Assembly (NCBI GenBank): GCA_031310005.1
Contig: CM062380.1
Location: 2,046,001 to 2,110,000 of the forward strand
Direction of reading: 5' to 3'
Length of the DNA stretch: 64,000 bases
DNA from: Dactylellina haptotyla
Lineage: Eukaryota; Ascomycota; Orbiliomycetes; Orbiliales; Orbiliaceae
Part shown: in pieces, positions 12,263 through 23,800 of the stretch
How positions within the stretch are numbered: the stretch's first letter is position 1
Layout: each line of letters begins with the position of its first letter
Notes under the pieces: model-generated
The model's input: only the letters and a program-made list of their open reading frames with translations
Databases searched by the model: none
What the model was told of the DNA's origin: nothing
Program-made: the position numbers and the translations under genes

Positions 12263-12919
12263 GCGGTATAATAGGGAGGTTGCCTTCAATCTATAATTGA
12301 AGGAGATATCGGGTTTAGGGAGTTTATGGGCAATTTGCACCGTCGTATATCAAACCTTGGCCTACATGAAGGATGATATCTTTGCACTATTGTTTCATTC
12401 AGTACTGCTTGAACGCCACGCTGTGTAACTTATATGGGAGCAAACTGGGCCCTTGGTTCGACATGATTCCTTCCTGGTACCGGCATGCTTTGTAGTTGGC
12501 TATATGTAATATAATTAGAACATGGATATCTCCTGCACATATTAGCACGTTTCTCGTTGTATATGCATATATCGAATGCTACTTATCACAACATCAGAAT
12601 AGTGTCACCTGTTCAAAGCCCACCCCCAAACCCGCCCAGTGTTACTTTCCCCCATACAGACAGATTCCACTACTAGCCGCAATGCAAGGCTGCGAGGCAG
12701 GCCCTCATCGATGACTTCCGTATACGGGCACTCGCTACATCTCCACCCATGTTCTCTTTTCTCAGCTGGTTAGACGCGGGTAGCCGAGTTTCCGGCCCAA
12801 GCAAGCCCGAAGGAAAAGCTTGTGCAGAGCGTACCGCTAGTGCATCATTGCAGATTAAACCCCCCTCGATCGTGCTTTTGTACCTACTGGTTCTAAGGTA
12901 AATAAATCACTCGTCCCGC
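12263..12919. other. Intergenic, mrpl20 3' side and dug1 promoter
   Basis: No gene seen. AT-rich first half, GC-richer second half leading to the TATA box of dug1. Confidence 0.6.
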
Positions 12920-12954
12920 ATGTCCAGACTGCCGTGTCGTCTGAACCGGGCGGT

Positions 12955-12962
12955 TATAAATA
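12955..12962 (+). promoter_or_regulatory. Probable TATA box of dug1
   Basis: TATAAATA stands 210 bases before the ATG at 13172. No other ATG occurs between about 12961 and 13172, which supports 13172 as the main start codon and a leader of about 180 bases. Confidence 0.6.
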
Positions 12963-13171
12963 TCCAGGCGTTCAAGAGGTGTCCCACCACTGCAATCCCG
13001 ACGAGAGCCTTTGGAGTTGTTGCGAGAGCACGAGCTACCTCTCCCTCTTCCTCTGCCCCACCAGCACTATCACCCCACCACACTCGAATCCGAGCCGCGC
13101 ATCCCTCACACGCGAGATTCACAGTACCGAACGGGATCACCAAGAGCTACGACTACAGCACACAGAACAAG

Positions 13172-15009
13172 ATGCCAGTTGATTTAAGCGGTTATTACGC
13201 GCAGTGGGTTCTTTAGATCCGAGGACTCCTGTCCGATGTTGTATATCCGGGAACGCTAATTGGTTGCCTGGGCTTTGACAGGGTCGATGCGCTCGAGGAG
13301 AAATTCATCGACAGTTGGTAGCATCTGCCTCGGGAAGACACCAGAGACATAATACTTATGGCATATTCGCAATTTAGGACTTCGCAAGGCAGTTGCCATA
13401 CCATCGGTATCCGCCGAGCCCGAACGCCGTCCCGATGTCGTCAAGGTGACCCCTCCATTCGAAGAACACAGTTCAGATGCTTTATTAAGATAGAAGATCT
13501 AACTAGACAGTAGATGGCAGAATTTCTAAAAGCCGAGCTTGAAGGCCTCGGCGCTTCCATTCAGTATTACTACCCGGGAGAACAGTCCCCAGGTCTCGAC
13601 CTCCCACCAGTTCTGCTCGGTCGATACGGGAGCGACCCAGCCAAGCGCACGATCTTGGTTTACGGGCATTATGACGTCCAGCCTGCTTTCAAGGAGGACG
13701 GATGGGAACACCAGCCATTCGATCTGACTATTGATGGCGAAGGAAGAATGTTCGGACGTGGATCCACCGATGACAAGGGGCCGGTTTTGGGATGGCTGAA
13801 TGCCATCGAAGCTCACCAGAAGTAAGCATCCAGATGTTTCGGATACCTACGATTGTTTTTTACGTATACTAACTAACGATGGGCGATTGTAGGGCTGGAT
13901 TGGACTTCCCAGTCAATCTCTTGATGTGCTTCGAAGGCATGGAAGAATCCGGCTCTGAGGGACTTGAGGAGCTTATCAAGAAGGAAGCGAAGAACTTCTA
14001 CAAGGACACCGATGCTGTCTGCATCTCGGACAACTAGTAAGATAGATTTAATGTCATGTTTCCGAATAGAGAGCTTTGGCTAACGTATTATATTCCTACA
14101 GCTGGCTTGGAACCACAAAGCCATGTTTGACATACGGTCTCCGCGGCTGCTCCTACTACCAACTCGAGGTTTCCGGCCCTGGTCAGGACCTTCACTCTGG
14201 CGTCTATGGCGGTACCGTCACGGAGCCGATGACCGATCTCGTTAATATCATGTCTACCCTCGTTGACAACAAGGGCAAAATACTGATTGACGGAATCTAT
14301 AACCAAGTCGCCCCAGTCACCGAGCGGGAAACCGCCTTGTACCAAAACATCGATTTTGAGATGGGTACCATCCATGAGGCTCTCGGATCCAAGACCACCA
14401 TTTCTCAGGATGCAAAAGAAACACTTATGGCTCGATGGAGATTCCCATCTCTATCCCTCCACGGTGTCGAGGGCGCATACTACGCTCCTGGCGCGAAGAC
14501 TGTCATCCCAGCCAAGGTTATTGGTAAATTCTCTATTCGAACCGTTCCAAATATGGAGTTGGACGAGGTTACCAGACTTGTCAAGGCACATATTGAGAAG
14601 GCTACCAAGAACCTCGGAACCAACAATAAGGTTAAAGTTAGCCTGATCCATGACGGTAAGTGGTGGGTTGCTGATCCCGATCACTGGAACTTCAGAGCCG
14701 CGGCGAAGGCCACCAAGCAGGTTTGGGGCGTCGAGCCCGATTTGACCAGAGAGGGTGGAAGCATTCCCATCACTCTCACTTTTGAAGAGGAGACCGGAAA
14801 GAACGTATTGCTCTTGCCAATGGGCACTTCGACAGATCAACCTCATTCCATCAACGGTAAGGTTTTCCCACCCCATGACTACCTAGAGAAACAACCCACT
14901 GACGTACAACTACCCGCTCGCAGAGAAACTTGATAAGAAGAACTACATCCAAGGAACCAAGCTTTTGGGGTCGTATCTCCACTTCGTTGCTGAAGAAAAG
15001 ATGGAGTAA
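13172..15009 (+). CDS. dug1: Cys-Gly metallodipeptidase (M20 family, Dug1/CNDP2 type)
   Basis: Cytosolic zinc dipeptidase hydrolysing Cys-Gly from glutathione breakdown. Seven exons: 13172..13203, 13282..13313, 13378..13445, 13514..13821, 13893..14036, 14102..14856, 14924..15009 (474 residues, close to the 481 of yeast Dug1). Each junction keeps frame and rebuilds family sequence: [58 protein letters not shown]. Metal and catalytic motifs are visible: [32 protein letters not shown], and the terminal HSIN histidine. Intron donors 1 and 2 are GTGGGT and GTTGGT rather than GTAAGT. The frame stays open upstream to an ATG at 12920, giving an Arg/Ala/Ser-rich extension of 84 residues, but that ATG precedes the TATA box. 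Convergent with the next gene. Confidence 0.94.
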
Positions 15010-15357
15010 ATCGAGTTCCCGTCGATATATATCAATGTAGCCATGTAACCTAGTATTGGAATATTATCAGAATGGTACTATTGATCCAAAGAAGTCCAGT
15101 TTTATTATTGCTGTTATTCGACAAAATAATTATTGCGGTACTCCAGGGAGCTAGCTTTTGATATTCCAAAGCCACCATTATTCCCTTGCCACGCTTCCAG
15201 AAGATCATACACATAATCATATACATATACACCGGCTAAGAAAAATACGATAACCAAGCCAAATCACACTGTACAGCCTGCTATTAACCCCATCCAAAAT
15301 ACATACCCTACCCTAAATAGAACATACTCCCCGCCCAACATTTAAAACCCCATTCTT
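15010..15357. other. Convergent intergenic gap
   Basis: AT-rich 3' regions of dug1 (+) and the claudin-like gene (-). Several TATATA and AATAAT strings could serve 3' end formation. Nothing else seen. Confidence 0.6.
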
Positions 15358-16125
15358 TTATCGTGATCTATCCGTCAATCGCTCATATCCATCCTCTGAA
15401 GGCAGCAACCATCCGACCATGGCGATAAGTCCGGCGATGACCAATGTGATGCCCCACGAGAAGGTACACAGTATCCACGAAATGTCGAGCCTCCAACCGA
15501 TGAAAAAACGTTCGTCATTCTCGTAGACATAAGACACCAGTGACATGGCGATAAGCTGCAACGCAACGTTGAGGAAGAGCAGCGACGAGAGCAGTTTCCA
15601 GCCTTTCTCCCGTCTCTCCCTCCCACCGATCAGAATGATAATGTACGCCGCGATGATGACCAGTTCCAGCGATACGGCCAGGTCCATCAGATACCCCGTC
15701 GTGCGCCATAGCGAGCAAAAGTGCTCGTCGTCAACACAATCGGATTCGAGCGGGAAGGGTTCGCATGCGTCTACGGTGCCGGGCCCTGACCTACAGCGGT
15801 GGTGAAGACCGTATGTCTGTGTGATATGGCCGGAGGACTAAGATGCATAAAGAAAAAACAAGTTTAGCACGAAAGGACCCCACAGCCTACTGAAGCATAG
15901 ATATGTTTTCTTCTTCTTCTTCTGTTTCCTCTTCAAACGTACAGTCTCGTATGAATACGACAGCCATCGCGGGATAGTAATGGCGGTTAGGGTGAGAACC
16001 GAAGCTGTGGGTAACAACACACACGTGTGGGTCAGTAAAGAGGAGAGGCCAAGGCTGTTTAGCTAGCGAGGCTTACCGGTAGCGAATGCGACCAAGGCCG
16101 CGGCGTAGAAGCCTGCTCGCGGCAT
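15358..16125 (-). CDS. Four-pass claudin-like fungal membrane protein
   Basis: Exons on the minus strand: 16077..16125, 15943..16004, 15358..15837 (195 residues). The first hydrophobic segment (AAALVAFATASVLTLTAI) follows MPRAGFY; then a Cys-containing loop (HHRCR, DACEPF, ESDCVDDEHFCSLWR), then three further hydrophobic segments from about residue 86 onward and a short polar tail. This topology of one TM, a Cys-rich extracellular loop with a W-type motif and three TMs recalls the claudin/PMP22 or fungal SUR7-like superfamily. I recall similar uncharacterised proteins in many Pezizomycotina but cannot name a function. Both introns have good signals and preserve frame; intron 2 (105 bases) contains a polypurine AGAAGAAGAAG stretch. 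Probably plasma-membrane or eisosome-related, by inference only. Confidence 0.75.
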
Positions 16126-16599
16126 GTTCTCGATGTCTGGGAGGGGAAGGTGGTCTCAGACCATGAAAAAGGATGACTGGCGAGCTCGAAGGATGACAAA
16201 GAGAGAGAAAGACAGAGTGCAACTGTGTTATATTCGTGCTCGGAGGACGATGGAGGAAGTTCGAAGGGGTGTGTGGTGGTGCGAGGTGTCGGCCGCGCAG
16301 GAATGCGTCAGCGACTAAATTGACTCGGTGTTGGCTGCGCTTTGGACCACACCACGTTTCCGGTCAATGGACGCCCGGTGCTTGGGCTCTTGGGCATATA
16401 TGATAATGATAATGATAATGATAATGAAGCTGGTATTCGAGCACAGGGTTCTCTATTTTACACCTGACCGTAAGGGCGATATCTAATTTCAAGTTCAACT
16501 CCCGCTATAACGAATCCACAATTGTAGTCGCCTGTGACAGTAACAAAACATCATAGTCACAGCGGCTAGCAACATATCTATCCGACGGAATTTCTTTTT
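16126..16599. other. Intergenic with a (TGATAA)n repeat
   Basis: Promoter side of the claudin-like gene and 3' side of the CDK10-like gene. A perfect (TGATAA) run of about four units lies at 16401-16426. No gene seen. Confidence 0.6.
16401..16426. repeat. (TGATAA)n microsatellite
   Basis: About four tandem hexamers. Each unit contains GATAA, the core bound by fungal GATA factors, so it might act as a clustered GATA site; that is inference. Confidence 0.85.
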
Positions 16600-18475
16600 C
16601 TATCCATGCCTGTGCCTCTTCTTCTGGGGCATTCCTCCAAAATGTGTATCAAAATCAAACACATATCCAGAGTTCGCACTTGTGGGCTCGCCGTAGCCAC
16701 CAGCCCGCTTTCCGTGAACAGCAATCGTATCGTTGGCATCGCTGGTACTTGTGCTATTGCGAGACTCAGGGAACGTCGGCAGTAGAGACGGCTCCTTTGG
16801 AGGAGGGTTCTCTCTAAAATATTCGTGTGAAAGCGCTTGACGAGCCGTGATTCTCTTATCGGGGTCGTATGTCAAACAACCATTCAGTAGGTTAACCGTC
16901 GCCGAAGACGTGAGCCCTAGAAACAATATTTCCAGCTGGTTCTGTCGTTGCGGGTTCTGAATCCGGTACTTCATCTGATGGTATCCCGGCATCGTATGGA
17001 TTTTGGGCCAGATGCGATCGTTAGGCACACCAAGCAGCTGCGCGATCTTGTTAAGCTGCTCAATCTCATTCTCGCCAGGGCATAGGGGGACCTGTTTGAT
17101 AACCTCCCCGATAACCATACCGGCTGCCCAGATGTCGACCGCCGGAGTGTATCTATTGGCACCCAGCAATAGCTCTGGCGACCGGTACCAAACAGTGACC
17201 ACATGAGGGGTTAGAGGACGATTAGAGTACTCTCTTGCAAGACCGAAATCGGCTACCCAGGCGTAGAGTCAGCGGTATCCTACGAGTTAACAGCCAAACG
17301 TCGGGTTGCAAATATCATACCTATTTTCAGGATTCCCTGCGCTGTGAGCAACAGATTACTGGCCTTTATGTCTCTAAGAATGATATTAGTTTTGAATACT
17401 GTAACGACTTCATTCAGGCGTGCCGGAACCCACCTGTGTATGACATTTCGTTCGTGTAGGTACTCTAAACCTTCGAAAAGCTGTTTTGCCAGACATTTCA
17501 CTGCCGTCATTGGGTAACGGTAAGTCGTTTGAAACCACCAGATATTGCTTGACAGGACCTTACCTTCACTCTGCGAATAACTGACGCGCGCGTAGTCGAG
17601 AAGATTGGCCAAGTCCTAAGAGTATTGCAACCTCGGAGCGGAGAGCTGAATACCCTCGAGAAACCACCGATCGTCCGCCAGAGCCATCATTCAAAACAGG
17701 GGCTCTATAGAAGAGTCTTAAATCAAATTTCTGGCACCCAGCATCGGAAAGGAATAGTTTCACCAAGGGATTCAAAAATAAGCCAGCCAGGTGTGCCTTC
17801 CCGTCTTTCTAATCATGGGGCGCTTATAGAAGGGGAAAAGCGCATCTCATGTAGATATAAAAAAAAAGATATCCCAGGAGAGGTTTCCTAAGGGAAAGTA
17901 TCAGATAAGACCAACCTGCTCAGCGTATTCCATCACCATATAGACGTCATTCAACTCATCCCCGACGGCGATATCGAGCACTCGGACGACATTTCGGTGT
18001 TTGAGATCGCGTAGGAGAAAGATCTCGCGGAGTGCGGTGATCGGAATGCCATTGTTACGATCTTCGTCAAAGATCCGGACCTGCTTGAGCGCGACAATGG
18101 CATGCTTGTCCGTTCGGTTGGATATCTTGCGATCGCGGGCGCGTCGGACAACGCCGTAAGCTGTTTAGAAAGTTCGAAAGCCGTCAGCACCGGGGCGTGT
18201 GGCACGGCAGTGGCATGGGGGGTTCCACTAACTTCCTTCACCAAGCTGGTTCAAAGATTCAAATTCGTCTATATGCCTACACTTTCCTATACGATGACAG
18301 GAATTTAGTAACTGTTTTTGTTCAAACCTGCCGGATTCTCTTGCTTGCATCGACACTAACCCAGGAAGCCTTTGTCGAGATCGAGTTGCAAGGGCTCGCC
18401 CGTGATGGACATGTATTTGGGCAGACGGCTGGGGCTATCGTCGTCGCGGTCGCGTTCTCGTCGGGAAGACGCCAT
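16600..18475 (-). CDS. cdk10: CDK10-like cyclin-dependent protein kinase
   Basis: Ser/Thr kinase of the CDK10/PITSLRE group (S. pombe Ppk23 is the related yeast protein). Seven exons on the minus strand: 18361..18475, 18233..18268, 17916..18160, 17564..17615, 17434..17500, 17321..17373, 16600..17252 (406 residues). All junctions keep frame and rebuild kinase motifs: LGEGTYG across exons 2-3, VALK with Lys76, the cyclin-binding helix as PITALRE (residues 90-96), YAEQDLANLL across exons 3-4, VIHRD across exons 5-6 (Asp173), and ADFGLA across exons 6-7 (Asp191). The T-loop reads LTPHVVTVWYRSPE. The tail LLPTFPESRN matches the end of CDK10 kinases and is followed by a basic KKRHRHG terminus. One intron (17616-17915) is 300 bases, against 60-100 for most of its neighbours. 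Confidence 0.9.
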
Positions 18476-18743
18476 TTCGGGGGCAATTAGCGGTATCAGA
18501 TTGATTTGCACTTCGAGATGGCCTTTGTGCTGGGAGAAGGCGGGCGGAGGAGGAAGGGATCCCAGCGACGCTCCAAGTGATCAAACAGGGCGTGTTTTGG
18601 CAACACATTTGAGACTGCTACGGATGGATAGAAATACACTGCATATCTCTTGGGCTCATGGCAATAGTAATAATAAAAGTAATATAAATATACTGGTAGG
18701 AACGCTATTCTCATGCTCATTTCCATCGTCCTTTCGATCTCTC

Positions 18744-19552
18744 TTACTCCTGGGCCTCTGTCTCTTCTGTTGGAGCGGGTGCCATTTGGTAGACACCGTG
18801 CACGTTGCCCTCGCTGCGGTATACAAAGCACAGGTCTCAGATTAGCCAGTGCACGCCAATGTCTTTGCGGGGTATTCGGGGCAACTTACGTATCCTCAAA
18901 CAATCCCATTAGGCCGTGTTTCCCTTCCGGTTTCTTTGGCTCCCGGATCTTGCCTCCGAGGCTCTCAGCCTTCTCCAATGCCTGGTCCACATCTTCCACC
19001 ATAAAGTACAAGATGGTTCCGTTGGAAGGAACTGAGTTGGCATCGGTCTTGGTGATCCCGCCTGTCAGCATTCCACCGGGGTTCTTGAGCGTGTACATGG
19101 CGATATCTTCATCCTTGTATCCTTCCGGAGCTGGCTTGAAGTCAAAGTCCAAGTATTCTTGGTAGAACCTGCATCAAAGAGAGAGAGAGAGAGAAAAGTT
19201 TAGCACACCACCGCCAATGCAACCACTGTAGGCGAAAGGAATACAACAAAGACTGCGTTGCAAGGTGAGCCTACTTTTTCGCGCGAGCTACATCAGTGGC
19301 TGGAATCTGGATCCAGCAGACGGACCCGAACGGTGGAGGAGCCCATGACGCAGCGGCATCAGCTCCGTCCGTCTTGGTTTCCGTGCCGTTCGTGTCCTTT
19401 TCAACAGCCATAGGCTCTCCGGTTTCATTTGAAGCGGCCTCCTCGGTGTGGCCGTTAGCCTCTTCCTCGTCGGTCTTGACCTTCTTCTTCACGGGAGAGT
19501 CGACATTGGGGGTTGGCTCAGTGACATCGGTGCCTCTCTTTTCGGACGACAT
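18744..19552 (-). CDS. Glyoxalase/VOC-fold protein
   Basis: Vicinal-oxygen-chelate fold protein; substrate unknown. Exons on the minus strand: 19275..19552, 18890..19168, 18744..18813 (208 residues). Junctions rebuild ARAKKFYQEYLDF and LFEDTEGNVHGVYQM, the two ends of a VOC domain at residues about 77-198: SVCWIQIPATD, the GGMLTGGI and ILYFMVEDVDQAL strands, and GLFEDTEGN. The N-terminal 70 residues are charged and low in complexity, with a basic patch VKKKVKT. This is the one-domain fungal glyoxalase/bleomycin-resistance-like family, usually annotated without a known reaction. The metal-ligand set cannot be assigned with certainty by eye, so enzymatic activity is not claimed. Confidence 0.85.
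19177..19194. repeat. (GA)n tract in an intron of the VOC gene
   Basis: Short GA dinucleotide run inside intron 1 (19169-19274) of the glyoxalase-fold gene. Confidence 0.8.
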
Positions 19553-20857
19553 TGTTCACGGATCTCTACAGTCAAATCGCGGTGCATTGTAAGCATATAT
19601 GTGCTCGGGTCCTTTCCTTGCTCCTGCCGGATTTCCTTGCGGCCGTTTGGGAGTGTTGTGTGGAGCCAATGGGCACGTAACCGAGCGAGGCGGGAACGGG
19701 AACGGGGGAATGGTAACGAACGACAGGCCCAACAACAGGAACGACTGGAATCAAGAGGCGACATACTGTGTGGTAAGGGTGATTGGATGCAATGATATAA
19801 AAATTTGTATAAAAGCGCGATCTGATTCAACGGGGGAAACCAGAAAAAGGGCTGCTGTTCAATGGACAATTGGATCCCCAACGGATGAGCAATACGATCG
19901 ATGGAAAAGAAAGACCGGAGGACGAAAAGATGGAGGGGACGCGCTGCCTTTTGAACTCTCCCCAGGCCCGGCGAGACCATCGCCTTGTCTCGCCTTGGAA
20001 CCAGCCCTCAGGCGAGATCCCGTGCGGACGTGTTGGGGATCCTGCTAGTTTTCGTCCGCTTCTTTTCTTTTCTTTCTTTCTTTGTCCGGCCTCGATGATC
20101 GTAGCAAATGCATTAACTGCGAGCATTCCAAGCCAAGTCAAGCCATCGATGCGAGGGAACGGCTTTCCCTGAGGCTTGGACCACCCAGACCAAAGCCATT
20201 GGCAGCCGCATGTTAGCGAGGATTTCTTGCGCTACTACCAACAATCCACAGTCTGTACCTTGCTAGCTCGAAGGATATTGCATAACGTTGCCCTTGACGA
20301 GCTGAGGGTGGGTACAGTCTTTGCAGGAGGTCTCCCTGGTGCCGCGATCCATGCCCATGATGCCTGGTCGTTCGAACATGCTCCAACTGCAGCTACTCGC
20401 GCAAAAGCTGGTTGCATGCCATTACATCGGCATGCGTGCATTCCAACAAAGAAAAAAGCCGGCTGCATCTTACCCTGCACCTCGTCCAAACGGGTAGCTA
20501 CCGTCAGCTCGGACGGCTTTGTGATCATGCGTTTTCTTTTCTTCCTTTTTGTTGCTTGCGAGCGCTTGCTTCCACAGGCACGTCGTTGTCGCGCAACCTT
20601 TCATGTAAGCAAGAACTACCAGTGTAATGTATGACAAATATGCGACTTTCTTCCAGCATAAACAAGCAATCCTTTCGCCGCCTCATGCGGCTCGTCTCAG
20701 TATATTTACAATGTAGAACGCTACTATATACAAACCCAACCTGTTTGAAATGCCTGCACCCAAGAATAATAGGAAGGAAAAACATAAATATGTACATTAC
20801 AAAAGAAAACAATAAAATATATATTTACAGAAAGCTGCAGGTTTAAGCTACAGGCAC
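19553..20857. other. 1.3-kb intergenic stretch
   Basis: Upstream of the VOC gene and downstream of the large PPR-like gene. Frames of 100-150 codons occur on both strands but none shows family motifs or coherent composition; I regard them as chance. No RNA gene recognised. Confidence 0.55.
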
Positions 20858-23800
20858 TTACTTCTCTCGGGTATTTTTATACAATTCTTCATAATCCCTG
20901 AGCATGTCACCTTTTTCGAACTCTTCCGGGAGCGGTGGCGCAGGTGCAGGCGCATATTTTGCTTCTTGATCCGCGTCAATGGCGGCAGCTTGACGGCCCA
21001 TGCTCTCAGTGTACTCCTCATCACCGTCATCGAAATACGGTTTGGCCACCTCATCTGTCGGGTCGGTCAACCGGTCATCCTCGTCGGCTGGGGCATCCCG
21101 GGCGAGGTTAGCGGGAGGCACCTCATCCCAGGCCTTGAGCGCATCATCCAGCGCAAGGCTAGCCTCACGTTCTAAGAATTCACCATCAGGAGTGTGAGCT
21201 TCGTCGTCGACATCATCGAAATCCGCAAATTCGGGGCTTTCCAAATCATCGTTGAGGATTTCTTCATAAAACGCGTACAGGTCCTTACCTGTCAGCTCCT
21301 CTGTATCCATCGTATCTGCTGAGTTTGCTTCCAAGGAGGGGTCTTCGTGTGGTGACCAGTTTGTGTCACTGAGTGTTTTGTGTACTCCGCCGTCGAGCTG
21401 AGTTGGCATATTCTCGAGTATAGAGTAGCTGAGGGCATTTATCTTTGCCTCGCTGAGCATGTCATCGTTCTTATTCTTGGGCTTCCTTTCAAAGACGTCC
21501 ACTTTGAGAGGCTTTGTTGTGTCGACCGCCTTTCGTGACCTCCGTACTTGGTACATACTCCACGCCCACCTCAAAGGCGACCAACCTTTGCTTTCGGCAT
21601 GGTGCTTCCTCAACCAAAGATCTCTTCTTATCGCAGCTACAAGATCTACGGAGAACCACCGTCGCGGCTTGTGGTGGTGATGAGCAACAAGATCGAGCCG
21701 CATTAACTCCTTCCGCATCTCGACCGTCCTCTCTCTAAACTCATATATTTTTTCCATCCTTTCTTTCACATTGTTCAAGTCTTTCATTATCGCTGGGTTG
21801 TGATATCCTTCTCCCTCGCTCGCAAGGTAACCAATCGGATCTCTCGCTTTGGAGATGAGTCTCATTGCCCAGACCGGAGTCTGCACCACCGCTTCCGAAT
21901 CCTCGGAACAAACACCAAGCGCGAGCTTGCCAGGCTTCCCAGCCTGCCTCCCGGTTTCGTAAATATCGTGTCTCATCCGGTCAATGATTCTCTTCGTCGC
22001 CTGGTTTGTCAAGCACGCGTGCGCCCAAACCGTTCTGACGACGTTATAGTATCGGAACCTGTGCGCCAATTTGAAAATTTGTTCCATAATGAGACTGTCT
22101 GCCGTGATGCCGTATTTATACTCGAAGACGTGTATTGCTTTCACTATAGTTTGCAGATCTCTGAGTTTACTGTTCTCTCTTACAATTATCCGGAGGGTTC
22201 CTAGGTTCGGTGACATTCCAGTTTTCCTCACTCGAAACAGGAAAGTCCGAGCCTCGTCATAAGCATTGTGATTGTAAAGAAACTGCAGGATAGGGTTCAC
22301 AGTATTGGGATCCAATCTGATGCCTTTGAGATGCCGCCAAGGCACTAAAGCGTTCGTGTTTCCTGTCCGTAACTGGTCTTCATACATCTCGAATGCGAGA
22401 CGCAAGAGGAAACCTGGGGCCAGGCGCTTAGGGTCTATGCCTAATTTCACCATCGTCTCGAAGATTTGAAGTTTTTGACCTGGTGTGTGTGTACACGCTA
22501 GGGCTGATTGCCAAACTTCTTTATTGAATCTGATTTTCTTCAGCATCATTCGTCGAAGGAGTCGTTCGAAAACAAAGATATCTTTGGCCTTTGCTGCAGC
22601 TATAAGCGCGTGTTGGAAGGTCCCTATGTTCATCGGAATCCGTAAGTAGGCCATATACTCGATAAGATTTCTTCCCCTCTTGATGTGATTTTTTCTCATC
22701 ATGTAATTGATCGCGATATTCATGATCTTGGTATTCAGCACGTCATGACGTTCATGGGCTAGAAGGAGGCAGATGATCGTGTGGCTGAAGAACTCTTGAC
22801 TGTTGGGATATTCAGGTGGTAGAATATATCTAATGTCCTGCTTTGAAATCTTCTCGTAAGATATTGCCGACAGGAGCGCGAAAAGTTCGTTTGAAGAAAG
22901 CGGGAACGATCCCAGCTTTACTCCAAAAGCTTCCCCCAAATTCTTCATGTCGACTTCTCTCATATACTCCGTCCTGAATTCTTCAATCTCCCCCGAGGTC
23001 CCCGGAGGTCTCCAGCATTTTAGAGATATCATGGCTTGTAACCGCTCCTGCTCGGTATTCTCTAAGGCTTTGTAGTTGTTCGGGTCGTGTTCCTCGAGAT
23101 CATTACGCCAATCAGTTACGATTTGATCGAGAAGCTCGTCTTCTTCTGGTGCTTCTGTGGTATGCGTACCAGGTGGCCTCGGAAGCTTGTATCTGTAAAC
23201 TATTTTATCATCCGTAGACCTTTCGAGCATGAACAAAATGTTGGTAAAACTCTTTCGTATATCGGGTGCGTTATGCCAATTCTGATGCAGAGCGTAAATC
23301 TTTTTAATTTTTTGCTTGTGCTCCCAAAAGTATTTTTGATACTCCTTGTGAAGCTCGGAAACTGTAGGTTTCCAGCTGCTAGGACGCCCCAGAAGAACCA
23401 ACGGGTCACCTTCTCGGTAACGCTTGATAAAATCCATCTTGAACATCTGCCATATGCTCACTTGATAGCCTTGCGTCAGCTTAAGCGATCTGGTGACGAC
23501 GCGATTATGCCTCCACCTTGCATTTGGCGTTACCAACTGATATCCTCCTTCATCGAGACTTGTGTTCATTCTTTCTAGTTGCTCGAGGAACTTTTCCCTC
23601 TTCGTGGGCACTTGATGGAGCCAGTGGACGATCGAAGGTCTCCAGAAAGTAATAGCTCCTCTGCCGACGGAGCCCACTCTCCTTAAAGATATACCATTAG
23701 TTCCCTCAGAACCTTCGCTACTATCTTCGTTTTCAATTGCCTCGCCTTCCTCCAAGGTACCTGGTTCAATTGTTTCTTCACCCTTTTTCCATTCTTCCGG

